Source: Saccharomonospora glauca K62
Lineage (GTDB): Bacteria; Actinomycetota; Actinomycetes; Mycobacteriales; Pseudonocardiaceae
NCBI RefSeq assembly: GCF_000243395.2
Contig: NZ_CM001484.1
Span: 2,289,847-2,353,846, forward strand
DNA length: 64,000 bases
Direction: 5' to 3'
Shown here: piece by piece, positions 18,665 to 28,555 of the stretch
How positions within the stretch are numbered: the stretch's first letter is position 1
Layout: the number at the start of each line of letters is the position of its first letter
Translations under genes and position numbers: made by a program
The notes under the pieces: generated by a model
Databases searched by the model: none
What the model was told of the DNA's origin: nothing
The model's input: the letters and a program-made list of their open reading frames with translations, nothing else

Positions 18665-19411
18665 TCAGGCGGGCACGGGTGGGCGCACGTCCTCGAAGAT
18701 CACGTTGGCGTCGTGCCGACGCGCGACGTCCTGGTGTCGGGGTGTGCGCACCGTCCACAACAGAAGGGGCACGCCCAGGACCCGACGCCAGCCGGAGACC
18801 CACGCGTCCGGCATCGCGGTGACGTCGTAGGCGAGGAAGTGCGGGCGGGTGACGACGTTGCCGGCGAAGGTGCGCAGCAACGCCTTCTGGACGCGTGGCA
18901 GAGGCCGGTCCGGCTTGGAGGTGGCGAGCTGGCCACGTAACACGGCGGGGTGTTCGTGACGGAACCACGCGAGGACGCGCGGGTCGAACGACTGGATCGC
19001 CACGGGACCGCGGTAGGCGCGCAGCAGTCTTGCGACCGCGGGACCGATGCGGCGGGCGGGAGCGCCGGGTTTGATCTCGACGAGGACGGGGACCCGCCCG
19101 GCGACGTGGTCGAGCACGTCGCCGAAGAGCGGGACGGTGGCCTCGGTGTCGAGCAGGGTGAGGCGGGAGACCTCCCGCGCGGTGAGGGTGGCGACCTTCG
19201 CGCCGCTTCGGGTCATGCGGGCGAGGTCGTCGTCGTGCATGACGACGAGCCGGTCGTCGACGGTGAGGTGGACGTCGAGTTCGATGCCGTAGCCCGCGGC
19301 GAGGGCGGCGTCGAAGGCGGGCAGGCTGTTCTCGGGTCGGTGGGCGTCGTGCAGGCCCCGATGGGCGATCGGAGTGGTTCGCAGCCAGTCGGCGCCCGCC
19401 GGTGTGTTCAC
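18665..19411 (-). CDS. Glycerophosphodiester phosphodiesterase
   Basis: 248 residues, TIM-barrel GDPD. Seen: IAHRGLHDAHRPENSLPAF (catalytic His and metal ligands), GIELDVHLTVDDRLVVMHD and VLVEIKPG. It hydrolyses glycerophosphodiesters to glycerol-3-phosphate and an alcohol. GTG 19411 is chosen because GAGGAGG lies just upstream; a frame extending to 19465 lacks family residues. No signal peptide, so probably cytosolic. It converges on the cyclodeaminase gene. Confidence 0.9.
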   Translation of the reverse strand: MNTPAGADWLRTTPIAHRGLHDAHRPENSLPAFDAALAAGYGIELDVHLTVDDRLVVMHDDDLARMTRSGAKVATLTAREVSRLTLLDTEATVPLFGDVLDHVAGRVPVLVEIKPGAPARRIGPAVARLLRAYRGPVAIQSFDPRVLAWFRHEHPAVLRGQLATSKPDRPLPRVQKALLRTFAGNVVTRPHFLAYDVTAMPDAWVSGWRRVLGVPLLLWTVRTPRHQDVARRHDANVIFEDVRPPVPA

Positions 19412-19550
19412 GTGTCCTCCTCGTCGCCCGCGCCAACGTAGCGGACCGGGTGGAAGGACCGTCACGTGCGGGGTGGGAGTCCGGGTTCTCCCCTCGATTT
19501 CGGGTGCGCGCCCGGTGCGTTTCCTCGCGGACCCACCGGGCGCGCGAGTC

Positions 19551-20429
19551 TCACCGGTTTCCGATCACCTCGTAGAGGCTGGGCCAGCCGTCCTTGCCGT
19601 GCCCCGCGGCGAGGACGCGGTGATAGTAGGACTGCACCGCGCGTGGCAGCGTGGCATCGATGCCCGCGGCGTCGCTGGCACCGACGATGTGGTCGGCGGT
19701 GGCGCCCATCATGGTGGCGGTCGCGCCGTCACCGGGGTACTCCCCTCGTTCGAGCTGTTCGGCGACTCCTTTCAAAAAGTACGGCATCATGTCGAACATC
19801 TCGGTGGCGTAAGGGGCGAACGTCGTCTCGGTAACCCCCGCGGCCCTCATCAACGCCGTCGCGTGCAGGTAGGCCGCCAACGACGTCAGGAAGATGTCGA
19901 GGTGCGCCTGGTAGTAGAGCTGGGCGAGCGCGTGGTCCTCCCCTCGGTAGTCGGGCCTGCCGAGCACCGCGAGCGTGTTCGCGTGCGCGTCGAAGGAGTC
20001 TCGGGGGCCGCTGTAGAAGACGTAGGACCGCTCGGTGCCCACCAGTTCCCCGGACACCATGACCCCGCCGACGAGCGGGCGGGCGCCGTGTCCGGCCAGC
20101 CAGCTCGCCGCCTCGGTGGTCCGTTGTGGAGTGTCGGAGCTGAGGTTGACGATCAGCTTGCCCGCCAAGGCCTCCGTGGCGGTGGACAGGATGTCGTCCA
20201 TGGCTCGGTAGTCAGTGAGGCTGAGGATCACCAATTCGCTCGCGGCCAGGGCCTCGGCGATGGTCTCGGCGTGGGTCGCGCCGAAAGCGACCAGGGGCGT
20301 GGCCTTGGAGGGGGTGCGGTTCCACACCGTCACGGGATGTCCCGCGTCGAGCAGACAGCGAACCATGGCCCGTCCCATGGGACCCAGGCCGATGACGGTG
20401 ACGGGTTCGCGGGTGGTGTCGGTGGTCAT
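19551..20429 (-). CDS. NAD(P)-dependent imine-reductase-family oxidoreductase
   Basis: 292 residues. N-terminal Rossmann motif VIGLGPMGRAM, then VTVWNRTPSKA (NADPH type) and an all-helical C-terminal domain typical of imine reductases and beta-hydroxyacid dehydrogenases. Its start overlaps the preceding paralogue's stop by 4 nt (ATGA). The two products are clearly homologous but well diverged, so they may act together or on different substrates. Reduction of a C=N bond is the family expectation; no substrate is known. Confidence 0.86.
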   Translation of the reverse strand: MTTDTTREPVTVIGLGPMGRAMVRCLLDAGHPVTVWNRTPSKATPLVAFGATHAETIAEALAASELVILSLTDYRAMDDILSTATEALAGKLIVNLSSDTPQRTTEAASWLAGHGARPLVGGVMVSGELVGTERSYVFYSGPRDSFDAHANTLAVLGRPDYRGEDHALAQLYYQAHLDIFLTSLAAYLHATALMRAAGVTETTFAPYATEMFDMMPYFLKGVAEQLERGEYPGDGATATMMGATADHIVGASDAAGIDATLPRAVQSYYHRVLAAGHGKDGWPSLYEVIGNR

Positions 20430-21328
20430 GCCGAAGCTCCTGTGGTGTTCGTCGATGCGGTGAGGTAGTCGATGACGCCGGTGATGTCCTCGTGGCCGAA
20501 ACCCTCGGCGACACGGCGGCGCAGTAGCCGTCCCAGGGGGTCGAGCAGCAGCGGGTTCATCCCACGGTCGCGGGCGACGGCGAGGAAACCCTCGTAGGCG
20601 GTGGCTTGCATAGCGAGGTTGGAGGCGACGTCACGGGCGTGGTCGCCGTCGTCGATCCGCTCGGCCGCCGAGGAGGCCCAGCCGACCATGCCGGTCAACC
20701 ACTCGCGTAGCACGGGGGCGAACTGGCGGGCGGTGACACCGCCGGTGCGCACGAGCGCGAAGGCGTGCAGGATGCCGCCGAACAGGCCGTACATGCCGCT
20801 GAGCAGCGCCGTGTCCTGTAAGGCGGCCAGGCTCGGGTCGCTGCCGAGGTAGCGGACGTCGCCGAAGGCCTCCAGCGCGGGGCGAGCCGTCTCCAGGGCG
20901 CTGGGCGAGCCGCTGTAGAGGACGAAGGCCGACGGGGTCCCGATCTGCGGTGGGACGGCCATGATGCCGCCGTCGAGGAAGTCTGCGCCGTGGGAGGCGG
21001 CCCAGGACGCCAGCTCGGCGGAGCCCTCGGGCGTGGTGTTGGTGACGTTGACCAGGGTGCGCCCGGTCAGCGCGCTCGCGTGGTCGTCGAGGACGTCGTG
21101 GACCGAGGCGTGGTCGAGCAGGCAGGTGACGATCACGCGGCTCGCGGCCAGGGCCTCGCCGACGTCGCCCGCCCGCGCCGCACCGCGAGTGATCAGGGGC
21201 GTGGCCCTGGAGGCGGTGCGGTTCCACACCGTCACGGCGTGGCCCGTGTCGAGCAGGGCCGAGGCCAGGGCCGTGCCCATGGTTCCCAGACCGAGCACGG
21301 TCACGGAGAGAGGTGGTCGTTCGTGCAT
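20426..21328 (-). CDS. NAD(P)-dependent imine-reductase-family oxidoreductase (paralogue)
   Basis: 300 residues. TVLGLGTMGTALASALLDTGH and VTVWNRTASRATPL are the dinucleotide-binding and NADPH-phosphate segments; the helical C-terminal half follows the imine reductase pattern. ATG 21328 is chosen because the family sequence begins there; the frame continues upstream to 21394 without match. It is first of a two-gene operon and divergent from the AfsR-type regulator 67 nt away, which may control it. Confidence 0.86.
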   Translation of the reverse strand: MHERPPLSVTVLGLGTMGTALASALLDTGHAVTVWNRTASRATPLITRGAARAGDVGEALAASRVIVTCLLDHASVHDVLDDHASALTGRTLVNVTNTTPEGSAELASWAASHGADFLDGGIMAVPPQIGTPSAFVLYSGSPSALETARPALEAFGDVRYLGSDPSLAALQDTALLSGMYGLFGGILHAFALVRTGGVTARQFAPVLREWLTGMVGWASSAAERIDDGDHARDVASNLAMQATAYEGFLAVARDRGMNPLLLDPLGRLLRRRVAEGFGHEDITGVIDYLTASTNTTGASA

Positions 21329-21395
21329 GCCCTCACGGTGGCGGGTTCGGCGCACGAAATTCGCACGCGCGACGCACGACGGCGGAGGAGTCACC

Positions 21396-24300
21396 GTGCC
21401 TCGCTACGGTGATCCCGTGCGTTTCGGGGTGTTGGGACCACTGGCGGTGTGGACGGACGCGGGCACGCCGGTGCGAGTCCGGGAGGGCAAGGTCCGGGCC
21501 TTGCTGGCGGTGTTGGTCCTCAACGCGGGCGGGGAGGTGCCGCTCGGGCGGATCGTCGAGGCGGTGTGGGACGGCGCCGCGCCCGCGGACCCGGCCAACA
21601 CCGTGCAGACCAAGATCTCCCAACTCCGGCGCGTGCTGCGGACCGCCGAGCCGGGCGCCGACGCGCTGGTGGCGCGGCGCGGCGGCGGCTACGTGCTGGA
21701 CGTGGACGACACCGCGGTCGACGCCTCTCGTTTCCGGCTGCTGACGGCGCGAGCGGCCGGGGTGCGCGACCCGGAGACCAAGGCCGCGCTGCTCGGCGAG
21801 GCGCTCACGTTGTGGCGTGGGGAGCCGTTGGCCGAGTTCGACCAGCCCGTACTCGTCGCCGAGGCCACCCGGTTGTCGCAACGGGAGCTGGCCGCCCGCG
21901 AGGAGCTGGCGCGGGCCCGCCTCGACACCGGCACCGACGTCACCGGGCTGGCCGAGGAACTGGCCGAGCTCGTGGCGCGGCACCCGCTGCGGGAACGCCT
22001 GCGGGCCCTGCACATGCACGCCCTCTACCGCGAAGGCCGTCAGGAGGAGGCGCTGGCCGCCTTCACCGACCTGCGGACCCGGCTGGTCGACGAGCTCGGC
22101 GCCGAACCCGGCCCGGAGATCTCCCGGTTGTACGAGGCGATCTTGCGGCACGATCCCGTACTCGGTGCCCCGCCGACGAAGACGCGCCGGAGCGCGACGG
22201 AGCACGGGAACACCAACCTGCCGGTGCCGTTGACCGAGCTCATCGGACGTGACTCCGCCGTCGACGCCGTACGTGCGGCCCTGCGCCGCTCCCGGCTGGT
22301 GACCCTCACCGGCCCCGGCGGGGTCGGCAAGACCCGGCTCGCCGTCGAGGTCGGTTCCCGCGAGCGCCCGACGACTCGCGACGGCGTGTGGCTGGTGGAA
22401 TTGGCCGGGCTCGAACGCGGGCACACCGGACGGCCGGTGCCGGACGACCACGTCGCCGACGCGCTGGCCGGGGTGCTCGGGATCCGGGAGAGCGTCGGCC
22501 CCGGTGGGCCCGCGATGCTCGACCAGCTCGTCGACGCGTTGCGCGATCGGCGGGTGCTGCTGGTGGTCGACAACTGCGAAGCGGTGCTCGATCCCGTGGC
22601 CGCGGTGGTGAGCCGGCTGTTGCGCGCGTTGCCGGAGTTGCGAGTGCTGGCCACCAGCCGGGAACCCCTCGGAGTGACGGGGGAACTGGTGTGGGAGGTA
22701 CCCCGCTGGGCATTCCGGACCGGCCGTCGTCGGGCCCGGCGAACCACGACGCCGCGGCCGTGCGGCGGGCCCTGGCCTTCAGTTCGGTGCGGCTGTTCGT
22801 CGCCCGCACCCGGGCCGCCGATCCCGGATTCACGCTCACCCCGGACACCGTGGCGGCCGTCAGCGAGATCTGCCGCAGACTCGACGGACTGCCGCTGGCG
22901 CTGGAGCTGGCGGCCACCCGCCTGCGGGGGCTGGGACCCCACGAGCTGCTGTCGCGATTGGACGATCGATTCCGGTTGCTCACCCGTGGGCCGCGGGACG
23001 TGCCGGAACGGCAGCGCACCCTACGGGCTGTCATCGAGTGGAGCTGGCGGCTGCTGGAGGACCCGGAGCGGGTGGTGTTGCGGCGGTTGGCCGTGCACAC
23101 CGGCGGCGCCGGGCTGGCCGAGGCCGAAGTTGTGTGCGCGGGCGAGGACGTGGCCCGCGAGGACGTGGCCGATCTCCTGGCGCGGCTGGTCGACCGGTCA
23201 CTCGTCGTGCGAAAGCCCCACGGCACCGCCACCCGATACCGGTTGCTGGAGTCGGTGGCCGCCTACGGCCTCGACCGGCTCGCCGCTGCCGGGGAGCTCG
23301 ATGCGACCCGCCTCCGGCACGCCGGGGTGTACGCGGAGCTGGCGGCGGCGGCCGACGACGGCCTGCGCGGTCCGAACCAATGCTGCTGGCTCGCAGAGCT
23401 CGACGTCGAGTCGGCCAACCTCCACACCGCCGTGGACACCCTGCTCGCCGCGCGGGAATGGACTGCCGCCGCCCGGATGGCGACCACCCTGACCTGGTAC
23501 TGGTTCCTGCGAGGCAGGCTCTCCGCGGCGCGCCGGATGCTGCGGGCGGTCCTCGCCGCGGCGGAGGGCGAGAGCGCTGCGAGCATCGAGAAAGACGTGG
23601 TGTCGGCGTGGCTGGCGGGCCTGGAGCTGGTGTCCGGTCACCGGCGTTCCCCCGCCGTGATCCCTCTCGTGGAACGGATGCTGCGCGCTCCGCGCGGACG
23701 GGCTCGCACCCGGGCGTTGTGGTGGTTGGGCCACACGCTCGGCACGGTCGGAGACCTCAAGGGCGCGGAGCTGGCCACGCGCGATGCGGTGGAGGACTGT
23801 CGCGCGTCCGGGGACCGTTGGGGGGCTGGCCGCCGCCCTCAGCGAGCGTGCGGGGCAGGCCCTCGCCCGCGGTGAGTTGCCCGAATCCCACGCCGCCGCC
23901 GAGGAGAGCGAGGCGTTGTTCGGTGAGCTCGGCGACCGCTGGGGACAGTTGCAGGCCGCGTTCGCCATCGGCACGTTGGCCGAATTGCGCGCCGACTACG
24001 ACCTGGCCGAACAGCGTTTCCGTGCGGCGCTGGAGATGGCCACGGAACTCGACCTGCGGCCCGAGATGTCCTACCAGACCTCGTGGTTGGGGCGGGTGGC
24101 GCTGCTGCGCGGCGACCTCGTCGAGGCGCGGGTGTTACACGAACGCGCGATGCGACTCGCCACCGAGCAGGGCTTCACCCCCGGCGAGATGTACGCGCGT
24201 CTCGGGCTCGCGCTCGGGCTGCGCCGCGAGGGCAAGCCCGACGACGCGGAACGGCACCTGAAGCTGCTGCTCGCCTGGCACCGCGACCACGACGCGCCGT

Positions 24301-24602
24301 CCGGCGAAGCGCTCGTGCTGGCGGAGTTGGGGTTCATCGCCGAACTGCGAGGGGACGCGGAGCTGGCGAGGCGCACGCAGCGGGAGGGACTCGCCGCGGC
24401 TCGCCGTAGCCGGGATCCCAGGGCCGTCGCGCTCGGGGTGGAGGGACTGGCCGGGGCCGAGGCGCTCGCGGGCAACACCCGGCGGGCACGACGACTGCTG
24501 GCGGTGGCCGCCCGGCTCCGGGAGGGGGTGGGAACCCCGTTGCGGCCCGGTGAGCGCGGCGACGTGGAGCGCATCGCCGCTCGCGTCGCCGCCGGGAAGT
24601 GA
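21396..24602 (+). pseudogene. AfsR/SARP-type regulator, interrupted by two single-base indels
   Basis: Reading frames joined give about 1,068 residues: winged-helix DNA-binding domain (FGVLGPLAVW; GRIVEAVWDG), bacterial transcriptional activation domain, NB-ARC-like ATPase (TGPGGVGKTRLAVE; VLLVVDNC), and C-terminal helical repeats. GTG 21396 follows GGAGGAG at 5 nt. The frame breaks at a run of four C (22701-22704; five would restore WEVP-PLGIPD) and again at a run of six G (23820-23825; five would restore DRWG-LAAALS). The indels cancel, so downstream frame and length are normal. Either sequencing errors or a real defect. It probably controls the divergent imine reductase pair. Confidence 0.8.
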
Positions 24603-24703
24603 CCGGTTCCGGCCGTCACATCCCACGTTTCGCCGATACCGCCCGGCAGAGGCGTGTACCAGTGTTGATCTTCGGATCTTCACCGGGAAGGGTGGCGATA
24701 CTC

Positions 24704-27700
24704 GTGCTCTACCGCAGGATCGTGTCACGCCGCGTGACCATCAAGCTCGTGGGGCCGACCGCCGTGGGACTCGCGGCCGTGCTCACCACCGGATTGGCGG
24801 CCGTGCCGCATCCGCGTGCCGCGGCCGAGACCGAGGTGATCCCGGTGACCGTCACCGAGGGCACCAACCTCACCGCCGCTGCCGCGCCGGACGGCAGCGT
24901 GGTCATGGACCTGCAGGGGCTGCTCTTCCGGGTCCCCGAGGGTGGTGGGAAGGCCGAGCGGCTGACCTCGGTGGAGGACGAAGCCGCGATGCCCGACGTG
25001 GGACCGGACGGCCGTATCGCCTACCAGAGCTACGCCGACGGCCGGTTCCACATCTGGATCACCGACGCGGACGGCGGCAACCCGGTGCAGCTCACCCACG
25101 GCGGGTTCGACGACCGGGAACCCCGTTGGTCGCCCGACGGCACCACGATCGCGTTCTCGTCCGACCGCGGTGGCACCTACGACATCTGGACCGTCGACGT
25201 CGTCACCGGCGAGCTCACCCGCCGCACCGACGACCCCGGACAGGAGTACACCCCCACCTGGCATCCCGACGGGCGGAGCCTGGCCTACGTCGGGGACGAG
25301 GGAATCGCCGAGGTGGCCGCCGACGGCACCACTCGTACCCTCGTCCCCGCACCCGACGGCGAGGTGATCCTGCACGCTCCTTCCTGGTCGCCGGACGGCG
25401 AGCGGCTGGCCTACGTGCGCCAGGAGGGCACTCGCGCCGATCTCGTCGTCGACGACCGCGCCGTCACCGACGACGAGGACGTGTTCCTCTTCGCCGCCGA
25501 GTGGCTCGACGACCACCGGGTGCTCTACACCGCCGACGGCGCGCTGCGCACCCGCGACCTTGAGGCGGGAACCACCCGCGACGTGCCGTTCGAGGCGACG
25601 TTCGAGCTGCCGCGCGTCGACTACCGGCGCAAGGAGCACGATTTCGACGACCGCTCGCGCCACCGCGTGCGCGGCATCCTCACCCCGGCGTTGTCACCGG
25701 ACGCGCGGCAGGTGGCGTTCGTGGCGTTGAACGACCTGTGGCTCATGCCGATCGACGGCAAGCCGCGCCGGCTCACCCACGACCAGTTCGCCGAGAGCAA
25801 CCCGGTGTTCTCCCCCGACGGGCGGTACCTCGCCTACGCCGCCGACCGCGCCGGTACTCCCGACCTGTACGTGCGGGATCTGCGTAATGGTCGGGAGCGT
25901 CGGGTCACCGCGCTCGACGGTGCCGAGGTGTCCCCCGCGTTCTCGCCGGACGGGAGGAAGCTGGCCTTCCAGGACCAGGACGGCGCCACCTACGTGCTCG
26001 ACCTGCGCACCGGGAAGGTGCGGCAGGTGGTGTCGTCGTTGTTCGGCCCCGGACGGCCGAGCTGGTCGGCCGACGGGAAGACGCTGGCGTTCGCGGCGGT
26101 CAAGCCGTATTCGGCGCGGTTCCGGGAAGGCACCAGCCAGATCCTCACCGTCGACGTCGCCACCGGGCAGCTGACCTACCACGCTCCCGGTGAGGACCAC
26201 GCCTCGATCTCCACGCGCGGCGACGACGGTCCGGTGTGGTCGCCGGACGGACGGTCGATGGCGTTCGTGGTCGACTCCACGTTGCGGATCATGCCGGTGG
26301 CCGCCGACGGTACCCCGCGCGGCCCGGCCCGCGAACTCAACGGGGAGATCGCCGACGCGCCCTCCTGGAGCGGGGACTCCACGCGGCTGCTGTATCTGTC
26401 GAATGGGACTCTGCGGCTGGCCGACGTCACCACCGGCAAGGCCCGAGACATCGACGTGCCCTTGTACTACCGGCCCGACGTCGCGCGGGGTCGCACCGTC
26501 ATCCATGCCGGGGCGTTCTGGGACGGCGAGAGCCGAGGACTGCGTCACGACGTCGACATCGTCGTGCGGGACAACCGCATCGAGTCGGTGACCCCGCATC
26601 GCGAGAGCACCCATCACCGCGGCCGGTTCGTCGACGCCTCCGACCTCACCGTGATGCCCGGACTCATGGACTCCCATGTCCACCAGGAGTACGAGTCCCG
26701 CTTCTACGGCGACCGACAGGGCCGCATCAGCCTCGCCTACGGCATCACCTCCACCCTGTCGGTGGGCGACCAGGTGTATCGGGCGCTGGAGGACCGTGAG
26801 TCACTCGACTCCGGAGCCCGCGTCGGCCCCCGCTTCTACGCCACCGGCGAGCCGATCGACGGCTCGCGCGTCTACTACAACTTCATGCGCCCCACCACCA
26901 GTGACGAGCAGGTGGAGTGGGAGTTGTCGCGGGCAAAGGCCCTCGACTACGACATGATCAAGACCTATGTGCGGTTGCCCGCCGACCGCATGCGAACGGT
27001 GATCGACACGGCCCACGAGCTGGGGGTGCCCTCGGCGTCGCACTACCTGTCGCCCGGCGCGCACCTCGGCCAGGACGGCACCACTCACCTGGCCGCCACT
27101 CAGCGCCTCGGCTACGCGCGCACGCTCACGGCCACCGCCACCACCTACGGTGACGTCGTCGCCCTCTACGGGAAGGGTGAGCGTTCGGTGACGGCCACGC
27201 TGTTCACCACCGAGTTCCTGGGTGCCGAGGAGATCGGCTCCGACCCGAGGCTGGCGCTGTATCCGTCGTGGACCCGCGAGAAGCTGCTCGACGAGACCCG
27301 CGATAACACCGCTCCGCCGTCGGACCCGAACTGCGAGGGCGCCGACTGCCGCGAGGTGCAAGCCCTGCGGGCCATCGCCGACGCGGGAGGCCGCGTGGTC
27401 GCGGGTACCGACGCGCCGCTGACGTACGTGGGGATAGGGGTGCACGCCAACCTGCGGGAGCTCGTCGGCTACGGCTGGACCCCGTACGACGCGCTGCGCA
27501 CCGCCACCGTCAACGCCGCCGAGAACCTCGGGGTCGCCGAGGACGTGGGCACGCTGGAGCCGGGCAAGCTGGCCGACCTGCTGCTGGTGCGGGGCGACCC
27601 GCTGCGGGACATCGACGCCGCGATGCGCGTCGAGGCCACTATGGTCGGCGGCCACCTGTACACCCGCGACGAGCTGCTGGCGCCCTACACCCGCGATCAC

Positions 27701-27889
27701 GGCGTCACCACGGCGTCCGCGACCGTCGGCGAGGACGCCGCTCCCGCCCCGGCCACGGTGGTGTCGGAGTGGGCGGACCCCGAGGCGGGGTCGCGTTACT
27801 GGTGGCACGCCCCCGAGGTGGTCGCCGCCGACTACGCCCACTCCTGCAGTGCCTACGACCACCTCGGCCGCTCCCACGTTCACCCGTGA
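24704..27889 (+). CDS. Exported beta-propeller (TolB-like) / amidohydrolase fusion protein
   Basis: About 1,061 residues. A basic N-terminus with SRRVTIK followed by a hydrophobic stretch ending PRAAA suggests a Tat-type signal. Repeated W-S-P-D-G blocks (for example PRWSPDGTTIAF, PVFSPDGRYLAY) form a PD40 beta-propeller of roughly the first 600 residues. Then an amidohydrolase domain: MPGLMDSHVHQEYE metal ligands, SASHYLSP, and VAGTDAPLT with the catalytic aspartate. The start is uncertain: GTG 24704 or GTG 24722; the frame reaches 24599. It likely hydrolyses amide or ester bonds outside the cell. Substrate unknown. Confidence 0.85.
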   Translation: MLYRRIVSRRVTIKLVGPTAVGLAAVLTTGLAAVPHPRAAAETEVIPVTVTEGTNLTAAAAPDGSVVMDLQGLLFRVPEGGGKAERLTSVEDEAAMPDVGPDGRIAYQSYADGRFHIWITDADGGNPVQLTHGGFDDREPRWSPDGTTIAFSSDRGGTYDIWTVDVVTGELTRRTDDPGQEYTPTWHPDGRSLAYVGDEGIAEVAADGTTRTLVPAPDGEVILHAPSWSPDGERLAYVRQEGTRADLVVDDRAVTDDEDVFLFAAEWLDDHRVLYTADGALRTRDLEAGTTRDVPFEATFELPRVDYRRKEHDFDDRSRHRVRGILTPALSPDARQVAFVALNDLWLMPIDGKPRRLTHDQFAESNPVFSPDGRYLAYAADRAGTPDLYVRDLRNGRERRVTALDGAEVSPAFSPDGRKLAFQDQDGATYVLDLRTGKVRQVVSSLFGPGRPSWSADGKTLAFAAVKPYSARFREGTSQILTVDVATGQLTYHAPGEDHASISTRGDDGPVWSPDGRSMAFVVDSTLRIMPVAADGTPRGPARELNGEIADAPSWSGDSTRLLYLSNGTLRLADVTTGKARDIDVPLYYRPDVARGRTVIHAGAFWDGESRGLRHDVDIVVRDNRIESVTPHRESTHHRGRFVDASDLTVMPGLMDSHVHQEYESRFYGDRQGRISLAYGITSTLSVGDQVYRALEDRESLDSGARVGPRFYATGEPIDGSRVYYNFMRPTTSDEQVEWELSRAKALDYDMIKTYVRLPADRMRTVIDTAHELGVPSASHYLSPGAHLGQDGTTHLAATQRLGYARTLTATATTYGDVVALYGKGERSVTATLFTTEFLGAEEIGSDPRLALYPSWTREKLLDETRDNTAPPSDPNCEGADCREVQALRAIADAGGRVVAGTDAPLTYVGIGVHANLRELVGYGWTPYDALRTATVNAAENLGVAEDVGTLEPGKLADLLLVRGDPLRDIDAAMRVEATMVGGHLYTRDELLAPYTRDHGVTTASATVGEDAAPAPATVVSEWADPEAGSRYWWHAPEVVAADYAHSCSAYDHLGRSHVHP

Positions 27890-27898
27890 GGTGAGCGG

Positions 27899-27939
27899 CT
27901 CCTCCTCGGCCGGGCAAGGGCGCTCAGGCCGAGGAGGAG
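27899..27939. terminator. Bidirectional hairpin terminator
   Basis: Arms CTCCTCCTCGGCC (27899-27911) and GGCCGAGGAGGAG (27927-27939) pair perfectly over 13 bp with a 15-nt loop. It lies between the convergent amidohydrolase and NADAR genes and overlaps the last codons of the latter. No strong T-run. Confidence 0.7.
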
Positions 27940-28487
27940 AGCCTCTCCCGCGTCTCGGTCAACGCGAAGCCCAGCAGGTTCAGCCCCCGCCACCGGCTCG
28001 GGTCCTCGGCGCGGGGATCGTCGGCGGCCAGGCCGATTCCCCAGATCCGATCCACCGGGCTGGCCTCCACCAGTACCCGGTCCCCGGTGTCGAGCAGGAA
28101 CCGGCGCAGCTCAGTGTGCTGGCCGAACTTCGCCAGGCAGCCCGCCAGCACGATGTCGTACCGGCACTGCCGCCATCGGTGTTCGTCGAAGCCCCGGACC
28201 CCGCGACCCAATTCCTTGGCACGACGTGGGTGGGGCGCCCGCAGGATCGCCTCCGCGCTGTCCCGGTCGCCGAACAGCATCGCCTTGCGCCACATCATGT
28301 AGTGCTCGGCGGTGGCGAACTCCCGGCCGTCGACGGTGAACGGAGCGGGCCACCACTGACTCAGGCAGCCCCGCCCGACTCGGCCGTCCCGTTCGGGGCG
28401 ATGGCCCCAGAAGAACAGGAACTCGACCCGCTGTCCCCGTCGTATCCGGTCGATCACCTCGGCAATGGCCGTCGATGGAGTGTCCAC
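27924..28487 (-). CDS. NADAR family protein (YbiA-like)
   Basis: 187 residues. LFFWGHRP, CLSQWWPAPFTVDG, YMMWRKAMLFGD and WRGLNLLGFAL are hallmarks of the NADAR/YbiA fold. Family members cleave N-glycosidic bonds of riboflavin-pathway intermediates or remove ADP-ribose from DNA or protein. GTG 28487 starts MDTPSTAIAEV. It is followed leftward by the terminator shared with the amidohydrolase gene. Damage-control or anti-ADP-ribosylation role is inferred from the family. Confidence 0.87.
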   Translation of the reverse strand: MDTPSTAIAEVIDRIRRGQRVEFLFFWGHRPERDGRVGRGCLSQWWPAPFTVDGREFATAEHYMMWRKAMLFGDRDSAEAILRAPHPRRAKELGRGVRGFDEHRWRQCRYDIVLAGCLAKFGQHTELRRFLLDTGDRVLVEASPVDRIWGIGLAADDPRAEDPSRWRGLNLLGFALTETRERLSSSA

Positions 28488-28555
28488 GACTGATGATCAT
28501 GCCCGGCGGGCGACTCGGCGGACGACCGATTTCCCGGCCGGGCACGTCCGGCGCA

